Assembly (NCBI GenBank): GCA_934254835.1
Contig: CAKQMI010000005.1
Span: 1-54,757 of the forward strand
DNA from: an uncultured Clostridia bacterium
GTDB taxonomy: Bacteria; Bacillota; Clostridia; Christensenellales; CAG-917
Length of the DNA: 54,757 bases
Direction of reading: 5' to 3'
The notes under the pieces were generated by a model. The model made no database searches. It was given only the letters and a program-made list of their open reading frames with translations, and was not told the DNA's origin. This document shows positions 49,418 to 54,757 of the stretch, piece after piece. Each line of letters opens with the position of its first letter. The first letter of the stretch is position 1. A program made the position numbers and the translations under genes.

Positions 49418-50350
49418 TCACAAAAACCTTTGATAATCGTCGTCGTGACAGAGGTATTTCGGCGGGACGTCCAGCACGGACAGCGCGCCGAAAACGCCGT
49501 CTTTGTACATTTTAACCCCGGCGCCCGCATAAGTCAACAATATCTTTGCGGTAAAGTCGGGATTGCTGTTTAGCGACAGTGAAAAGTCCATTTTCGCCCC
49601 GTCCGCCGCCGACACGACACGCCCTCCGTGGGATAGCGAAGTATGGTTTTTCATAAACTCCTCGTCGGACACAAAGGTGACGCTCACGTCGTATCCCTTG
49701 AAGTAGTTTTCCATGTTTTTTATTTGGTATTCGATTTGTTTTTCGTCGGCTAAGTCGTCTTTTACGACGTACACTTCGCGCCTATGCAGGTTTTGCGGTG
49801 AGTTATCGGGACGCTTCAACGCCATAACACGCGACAAAACCTCGTTGTCGGGCACGGTATACTGCACGGCTTTTTTGACGCCCGAAACACCTCGTACCGC
49901 CTCTCCGTGCCCCTCTGACGCACCCCGTCCCCAAAAGGTATACGGCTCTTCCCTTAAAATCGCACAAAACGCGGTTCTTGCCACGCTGAAAATACCGGGA
50001 TCCCAGCCTGCGCCGACAACCGACACGCCCCGTCTTTTATTTTGGATAACATTTAGGTCGCTCATATACGCGCGCATATTCTGATGCACGTCGAACGCGT
50101 CCGCGGTATTAAACCTACTTGCGACTATTCTGCTCTGCCACGCGAGGTCGTTTTTACTTCCCCCGCACAACAGCATAATATCCGTCGGCACGCTGAAGTC
50201 TTTTATACTTATAAAGTCGAGTGTTTTTACACCGTACGGCGAGCGCACTTTCCGTCTTGAAAAAATCCCCGTGACCTCGCACCCGCGCGCAATCGCCTCT
50301 TTCTCGACGGCGCGACCGAGGTTGCCGTATCCCACAATTCCCACTCTCAT
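49418..50350 (-). CDS. ddh: meso-Diaminopimelate D-dehydrogenase
   Basis: This NADPH-dependent enzyme of about 310 residues makes meso-diaminopimelate from tetrahydrodipicolinate in one step, for lysine and peptidoglycan. The Rossmann motif VGIVGYGNLGRA, FSRR, the LCGGSKND block and VVGAGWDPGIFSVARTAF with TFWGRGASEGHGEAVRG are family signatures. Start codons at 50350 and 50353 are adjacent; GGGGGTGAG suits the inner one. The longer open frame is not conserved. It is transcribed divergently from mazF. Confidence 0.95.
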   Translation of the reverse strand: MRVGIVGYGNLGRAVEKEAIARGCEVTGIFSRRKVRSPYGVKTLDFISIKDFSVPTDIMLLCGGSKNDLAWQSRIVASRFNTADAFDVHQNMRAYMSDLNVIQNKRRGVSVVGAGWDPGIFSVARTAFCAILREEPYTFWGRGASEGHGEAVRGVSGVKKAVQYTVPDNEVLSRVMALKRPDNSPQNLHRREVYVVKDDLADEKQIEYQIKNMENYFKGYDVSVTFVSDEEFMKNHTSLSHGGRVVSAADGAKMDFSLSLNSNPDFTAKILLTYAGAGVKMYKDGVFGALSVLDVPPKYLCHDDDYQRFL

Positions 50351-50482
50351 CATCTCACCCCCAAGTATTATATGCGACGTCCTCACCCTGCGCCCCGACA
50401 ATTCATAATATACCTTGGGCGGGAGTATGAAAAATCCTCCGTTGGGTAGAATGTACATAAAACGATTTTAACGGAGGTGTCT

Positions 50483-50827
50483 ATGATAAAACGCGGAGAA
50501 ATCTATTATGCCGATTTAAGCCCCGTGGTCGGGAGCGAGCAAGGCGGAGTGCGCCCCGTACTTATCGTGCAAAACGACGTCGGAAACAAGTATTCGCCGA
50601 CAATAATCGCGGCGGCAATCACCAGTCGCCTGACGAAAACCAAACTGCCCACCCACGTGAATATCCCCGAGAGCGAGTTCGGTCTGCCAAAAGACAGCGT
50701 GATACTTTTGGAGCAACTGCGCACGCTGGATAAAACACGCCTAAAAGACAAAATCGGCGACCTCTCGACGGGCATAATGCGCAAAGTCAACGAAGGACTT
50801 ATGGTGTCCTTGGGGTTCTATGAGTAA
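50483..50827 (+). CDS. mazF: MazF/EndoA-type mRNA interferase toxin
   Basis: This 114-residue sequence-specific endoribonuclease has MIKRGEIYYADLSPVVGSEQ, GGVRPVLIVQNDVGNKYSPT and LLEQLRTLDKTRL, the classic EndoA pattern including the catalytic Arg/Thr positions. The ATG at 50483 follows GGAGG by 5 bp; an in-frame GTG at 50477 overlaps the ribosome site and is rejected. No MazE-like antitoxin gene lies next to it. Upstream is divergent ddh and downstream are repeats. Confidence 0.93.
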   Translation: MIKRGEIYYADLSPVVGSEQGGVRPVLIVQNDVGNKYSPTIIAAAITSRLTKTKLPTHVNIPESEFGLPKDSVILLEQLRTLDKTRLKDKIGDLSTGIMRKVNEGLMVSLGFYE

Positions 50828-50838
50828 TATATCGAAAC

Positions 50839-50897
50839 TGTCATTCTGAGGAGCCCCAACGGGGCGACGTGAGAATCTCCCGGAAGGGACACCTTAT
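50839..50897. repeat. CATTCTGAG-family element
   Basis: TGTCATTCTGAG, the inner stem GCCCC/GGGGC and GTGAGAATCTC are followed by CCGGAAGGGACACCTTAT. The same tail occurs at 38845. The conserved ATTCT/AGAAT outer arms enclose an inner stem that differs from the other copies. Confidence 0.75.
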
Positions 50898-50898
50898 A

Positions 50899-51090
50899 AA
50901 GCGATGAAGCGATGTGTGCCTTTGGCACGAGATGTTTTTGCCTGACGGCAAAGCGATGTGTGCCTTTGGCACGTTGCGGATAAAATCACCTTATCTTTGG
51001 CGTATGCCAAAATATCACTTGACAAAGTCAAATATCACTTTGGCGTATGCCAAAATATAACTTTTTGCGAGAAGCAAAAAATATAACTGC
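50899..51090. repeat. Double mini-hairpin array (GCGATG and ATATCAC linkers)
   Basis: The first part, 50899-50978, has AAGCGATGAAGCGATG, then the hairpins GTGCCTTTGGCAC, TTTGCCTGACGGCAAA and GTGCCTTTGGCAC, separated by GAGATG and GCGATG, ending GTTGCGG. The second part, 50994-51090, has four hairpins (TTTGGCGTATGCCAAA twice, TTGACAAAGTCAA, TTTTTGCGAGAAGCAAAAA). They are separated by ATATCAC at 51012 and 51032 and by ATATAAC at 51055 and 51081. Region 50828-51135 holds no gene. Confidence 0.85.
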
Positions 51091-51125
51091 AACAAATAAC
51101 CCCGATTTCTCGGGGTTGTTTGTTG
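51091..51125 (-). terminator. Intrinsic terminator of the surface-protein gene
   Basis: AACCCCGA/TCGGGGTT stem with flanking AACAAA/TTTGTT, about 11 bp after the stop of the minus-strand gene. Confidence 0.8.
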
Positions 51126-51135
51126 CTATTGTGTC

Positions 51136-54100
51136 TTATTCTTCTTTGTTGCCTTTTTTGAGTACTTTATTGACCGTTTCCTTGATTGCGGAAATTAAAT
51201 CGGCAAACGATTTCTTCTTCACGACAAACCAGAATATTGCAAACCCGACAATTCCGACGCCTGCAAGGCTTCCGATCACGATACCCGCAATCTGTCCGCC
51301 CGAGAGCGTGTTCTTTTCCGCGGGAGCGTCCACGTACACCGCCGTAAGCGAAATGCCGTCCATGACGGTGAACGTATAGTTAGAGTCCGTGCTTACGATA
51401 TTTCCGTTTGCGTCTTTCCAACCTGCAAAGACTTTACCTTTTGCGGGTGCATCTGCTTTGACGGTGGCGACGTCGCCCGTATTATACGTACCCGCGCCCG
51501 AACCGCCCGTAACGACGATATTGCATTCCGCGACGACGCGAATTTCGGCAACGTCGCTTTCATTATAGTTTTTGCTTTCGTCAAATTTGACTTCATATAC
51601 GCCAATGGACAGCCCTGTAATTTCCGTGCCGATTACCTTTTCCCAATCGGCCAAGCCACGCTTTCTATATAGCATTTCGGTTGTCGTATTCTTGATTTTG
51701 CCGTCCTTTGCGGTTACTGAAGACGCCTTTTCGCTTTCAAGTCCCGTGGGCGCGTTTCTCGTCGCCTTTTTGATCCACCACTCGACAAGCCTTTCTTTGT
51801 CGTTCTTACCGTCCTCCCAAACATAGCCGTCTTTTAGCGTCGCGGTTGCATAGTACGTGCCGGCGTCAACGGCGGTGCCATTTTTAATCGTATATCCTTC
51901 CCTCTCTTCGACGCCCGTTTGTTCGGTGCCGTTGTAAACAAGACTACCGACAGGGAAAGGGGTTGGTGCAACCTTTTGAACAATCGCTTTGATTGTTACG
52001 TTTTCGGCAGGCATTTTGAAAGTCGTGGTCGCCTCGGCATCGGATCCTAATTCCACGCTGCCCGCGACGATTTCCCACTTTATAAAGCGTTCGCCTTCAT
52101 TGACGATTGCCGTAATGGTGACGGTTTCATTTTCAAACGCTTTTTCAACGACGCTTCCGTCAACGCTCGCGTTTCCGTTTTCCACCGTAACCTTATAATA
52201 TTTTTTATAGTTTGCGGTTGCGGTTACGGCATTTGCAGGCATATTGAAAGTAAGTATTGTTTGGGTTGTATCAAGACCGTCTTTCCCCTCAATCGTCCAA
52301 CCAATAAATATTTCGTTCTCCCCCGGTGCGTTTGCGGTGATAGTTACGCTTGCGCCATATATGGCTTCTGACTTATCTGCCGTACCGCCATTTACAGTAA
52401 TAGTGTACCCTATATTTGCATAATTTGCGAATGCCGTTACGTTGCCGGCAGGCATATTGAAAGTAAGGCTTGTTTTAGTTGTATCAAGACCGCTTATTCC
52501 CTCAATCGTCCAGCCTGCAAATCTTTGTCCTGTCGTCGGAGCGTTTGCCGTAATGGTTACGCTTTCGCCATATATTGCCTTTGTCTTGTCTGCCGTGCCA
52601 CCGTTTACGGTAACAGTGTACTCGATATCTTCGTAATTTGCGGTTGCCGTTACGTTGCCGGCAGGCATATTAAAGGTAATGCTTGTTTGGGTGGTATCAA
52701 GACCAGTTATTCCATCAATCGTCCAACCCGAAAATTTCTTTCCGATTGTAGGCTCGTTTGCGGTGATTGTTACGCTTGCGCCTTCTTCAAATTCACCGCC
52801 ACCCGTTCCTCCGTTTACGGTAAGATTGTATGAAGAAACGCCGCTTTCAGGAACTTCCACTTCGGTAACTGCTCCTGCTTTGTAGTTGTCCGTTTCCTTA
52901 AACCTTATTTGATATTTACCGGACGAAAGCCCTGTAACGTCGCTACCTGTTCCCATAGTCCAAGCAGTTTCGCCAACTTTGCGGTATTCCATTTTGTCTG
53001 TTATTCCCGTTATCTTGCCGTCCGTTGAAGTCTCCGAAGTAGGAGCAACGGTTGTAAACAACGATGCAGACGGTGCAGATTGTTCCTTCTTGTCAATTAC
53101 GAATTCTTTGGTGAAACTGCCTGAATAAGCGCCCTTACCCGTGACGGTAACAACGTAAGTGCCTGCGTCAACGGGTATTCCCCCAATGGTAACACCTGTC
53201 GAGCCCGCTTTTACCGCATAACTTACTTCGTAGTCGGTGTCCCTGACAAGCGTTCCGCCAAAGGTCGGCTCTTGCGCCGTTTCGTTGTACACTTTTTCAA
53301 GGTCGGTAACGGACACAAGCTCGTCGTTTACTTCTTTGACAACTTCATGTTCAGCGGTGTCAACGTATGTTAATGAATAAGTGTCATCTATCTTAGGTTT
53401 TTGATTGTCCACACACAACTTGTCGTCGATATAAACGGATACGCCGTCTTTGTTTAATACGTGAGTCATTCCGTATTCGTCATCGACGCGAAGCTGGTTA
53501 CTATACCTGTAAATTCCTTCCGTAAACGTCGCTTCTTCATATCTTTTCCAAGCCGTTCCTTCTTTCTTATACCAGTGACCCATGACGTAGGGAAAATTTG
53601 CCTGCGTGCCTTCCGTAAAAGTGAACGACGGTTTAACTACGCGTTTTCCATAACCTAATATTTCACCGATGTTTGAAGTTGCCCTGATTACGCTGATTAC
53701 TTCGCGGTCTTCGGGGAGTACGTACGTGTTGCCGACATCCAGGGTGATTTCCTTTGAGGCGGGTTCCGTCGCGCTGTCCGTGACCTTAATCACAAGGTCT
53801 GCGTTTGCGCCCACAGCTGTCGGCATTCCCGAAACCGTGCCGTCTGCCGCGACGTCAATCCACTCGGGGCCGGAAACCTTTGAGAACGCGTAAGGTTTTG
53901 TGCCGCCTGCCACGCCTTCTGCCACCGAAAACGCGGTTATCGCTTGATTGATGTAATGTCTGTCGATATCCCATTTTTTGTCTTTAACAAAATACAGCGG
54001 CGTGCCTGCCGGGGCTGTGACGGGATATTCTTCCGACTCAACCCAAGCGAACGAATACTCAGCATAAATTTCAGGGGTGGAATTGTCCCATTTTTTGCCG

Positions 54101-54519
54101 TTTACCGTGACGGTAATGCCGTTTTTGTCAAGCACGTGGGTTGTACCCCCGCCGCTGTCACTATCGATACGAATTTGAGTAACATATCTATAAGTCCCTT
54201 CCATAAACGTTGCATTCGTATAACTTTCCCAGCCGCCAGCCGCGGTCTTCTTTTTCCAGTTGTACTGGGTTTGGAACTGCGCCGGGACGTCTTCCTTTAT
54301 GTTGAAAGACGGTCGTACAACTCTGTTTCCAAAGCCTATAATGGTGTCAACGTCTGAGCTTGCGGTAATCGTGCTGACTACGGTGCGCGTGTCTGTCTCT
54401 TCCGCGCGCGCCGTGTCCGCAGGGTTTGCAAGCACAATGCCCAGCATAAGCACAATGCACATCGTTAGACCGAGTATAAGCGCCAATATCTTTGATTTAT
54501 TCGCCTTGTTGTTTGTCAT
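51136..54519 (-). CDS. Large secreted, membrane-anchored surface protein with InlB-type repeats
   Basis: This 1127-residue protein has a signal peptide (about 1-39) and two copies of an unrecognised domain of about 125 residues (46-170 and 272-395; shared RVVxPSF, EGxYRY, THVLxKxGVxV). An Ig-like putative domain lies between them (about 171-265) and MBG-like stretches near 400-480 and 850-920. Four consecutive InlB/Listeria-Bacteroides repeats (565-629, 634-700, 705-771, 776-848) and one more near 1005-1060 follow. A C-terminal membrane helix (about 1080-1100) ends in a basic tail. There is no LPxTG. Adhesion or cell-wall interaction is likely by domain type. GGAGAT precedes the start. Confidence 0.88.
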   Translation of the reverse strand: MTNNKANKSKILALILGLTMCIVLMLGIVLANPADTARAEETDTRTVVSTITASSDVDTIIGFGNRVVRPSFNIKEDVPAQFQTQYNWKKKTAAGGWESYTNATFMEGTYRYVTQIRIDSDSGGGTTHVLDKNGITVTVNGKKWDNSTPEIYAEYSFAWVESEEYPVTAPAGTPLYFVKDKKWDIDRHYINQAITAFSVAEGVAGGTKPYAFSKVSGPEWIDVAADGTVSGMPTAVGANADLVIKVTDSATEPASKEITLDVGNTYVLPEDREVISVIRATSNIGEILGYGKRVVKPSFTFTEGTQANFPYVMGHWYKKEGTAWKRYEEATFTEGIYRYSNQLRVDDEYGMTHVLNKDGVSVYIDDKLCVDNQKPKIDDTYSLTYVDTAEHEVVKEVNDELVSVTDLEKVYNETAQEPTFGGTLVRDTDYEVSYAVKAGSTGVTIGGIPVDAGTYVVTVTGKGAYSGSFTKEFVIDKKEQSAPSASLFTTVAPTSETSTDGKITGITDKMEYRKVGETAWTMGTGSDVTGLSSGKYQIRFKETDNYKAGAVTEVEVPESGVSSYNLTVNGGTGGGEFEEGASVTITANEPTIGKKFSGWTIDGITGLDTTQTSITFNMPAGNVTATANYEDIEYTVTVNGGTADKTKAIYGESVTITANAPTTGQRFAGWTIEGISGLDTTKTSLTFNMPAGNVTAFANYANIGYTITVNGGTADKSEAIYGASVTITANAPGENEIFIGWTIEGKDGLDTTQTILTFNMPANAVTATANYKKYYKVTVENGNASVDGSVVEKAFENETVTITAIVNEGERFIKWEIVAGSVELGSDAEATTTFKMPAENVTIKAIVQKVAPTPFPVGSLVYNGTEQTGVEEREGYTIKNGTAVDAGTYYATATLKDGYVWEDGKNDKERLVEWWIKKATRNAPTGLESEKASSVTAKDGKIKNTTTEMLYRKRGLADWEKVIGTEITGLSIGVYEVKFDESKNYNESDVAEIRVVAECNIVVTGGSGAGTYNTGDVATVKADAPAKGKVFAGWKDANGNIVSTDSNYTFTVMDGISLTAVYVDAPAEKNTLSGGQIAGIVIGSLAGVGIVGFAIFWFVVKKKSFADLISAIKETVNKVLKKGNKEE

Positions 54520-54620
54520 AATATTATCTCCTTTTAATTTTTGTGGGGATATGTTCCGTGTCGCTTACGCGACTGAAAACCTTTGTAAAATGTTGTTCTT
54601 TTTCCTTATAAAAGCAAAAT

Positions 54621-54658
54621 CGCACCGCCGCATAAGTTAAAACCTATGCAGCAGTGCG
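54621..54658 (-). terminator. Terminator-like hairpin upstream of the surface-protein gene
   Basis: The inverted repeat CGCACTGCTGCATA/TATGCGGCGGTGCG (minus strand) has a 10-nt loop and is followed by ATTTTGCTTTT. It may end a gene lying beyond the window or sit in the leader of the surface-protein gene. The T-run is interrupted. Confidence 0.5.
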
Positions 54659-54697
54659 TTAAAATTCTATGTATTCGCCCAAAAGGGCAGACTTACG

Positions 54698-54757
<60 letters not shown>

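Noticed and set aside
50899..51090. Possible CRISPR array
   Set aside because: Constant parts are only 6-7 nt, the variable parts are self-complementary and short, and no cas gene is present.
51136..51260. LPxTG sortase signal at the C-terminus of the surface protein
   Set aside because: The C-terminus has a membrane helix and a long basic tail but no LPxTG-like motif.

Overview
The window looks like chromosome from an anaerobic, spore-forming or formerly spore-forming member of the Clostridia (Bacillota). The pointers are SpoIVA, RNase J, a bacterial V-type ATPase, meso-diaminopimelate dehydrogenase, the ApbE/NusG-II/Gx-transporter trio, short operons with strong GGAGG ribosome sites, and TTGACA/TATAAT-type promoters. 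The genus cannot be fixed from sequence alone. Coding DNA is rich in GTC/GAC-type words, so many long antisense ORFs are spurious.

Layout. 1-7553: the end of a tRNA-Gly, rdgB-yfcE, spoIVA, a class I aminotransferase, der and dinB. 7927-18560: Gx transporter/NusG-II/apbE, citrate synthase, a U32/GT28-like/Dabb operon, RNase J and serC-serA. 18553-27771: a compact, intact, minus-strand block of phage-derived particle genes (large terminase, small-terminase-like protein, portal, scaffold, coat, two connector-type proteins, a nozzle-like protein, a small ORF, a coiled-coil protein, a holin-like protein). It has no integrase, replication, lysis or tail-fibre gene. 27854-31286: an unusual membrane protein with a D/R/Y-rich tail, a sigma-region-4-like HTH protein and two unassigned multi-pass membrane proteins. 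31369-38538: a radical SAM activase-like protein, valS, pgsA and a GH3 beta-glucosidase. 39521-48582: a V-type ATPase operon headed by rpiB; its K subunit keeps the full Na+ ligand set known from Enterococcus hirae. 48761-54519: a HAD phosphatase, ddh, a solitary MazF and a large surface protein with InlB-type repeats. The window ends in a (GCTT)15 microsatellite.

The intergenic regions are unusual. They are mosaics of several palindromic repeat families: (i) an approximately 125-bp nested hairpin (127 bp at 3329 and 7813, 125 bp at 14250, a degenerate copy at 39395, half copies at 38989 and 39204) whose stems differ between copies but still pair; (ii) approximately 62-bp hairpins with constant flanks and variable inner stems; (iii) arrays of mini-hairpins separated by constant ATATCAC or GCGATG linkers; (iv) CATTCTGAG...GAGAATC elements. 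Several overlap or abut the stop codon of the adjoining gene. The two strongest candidates for something undescribed are the stem-covarying repeat families and the phage-derived cassette, which could be a gene-transfer-agent-like or otherwise domesticated short-tailed particle.
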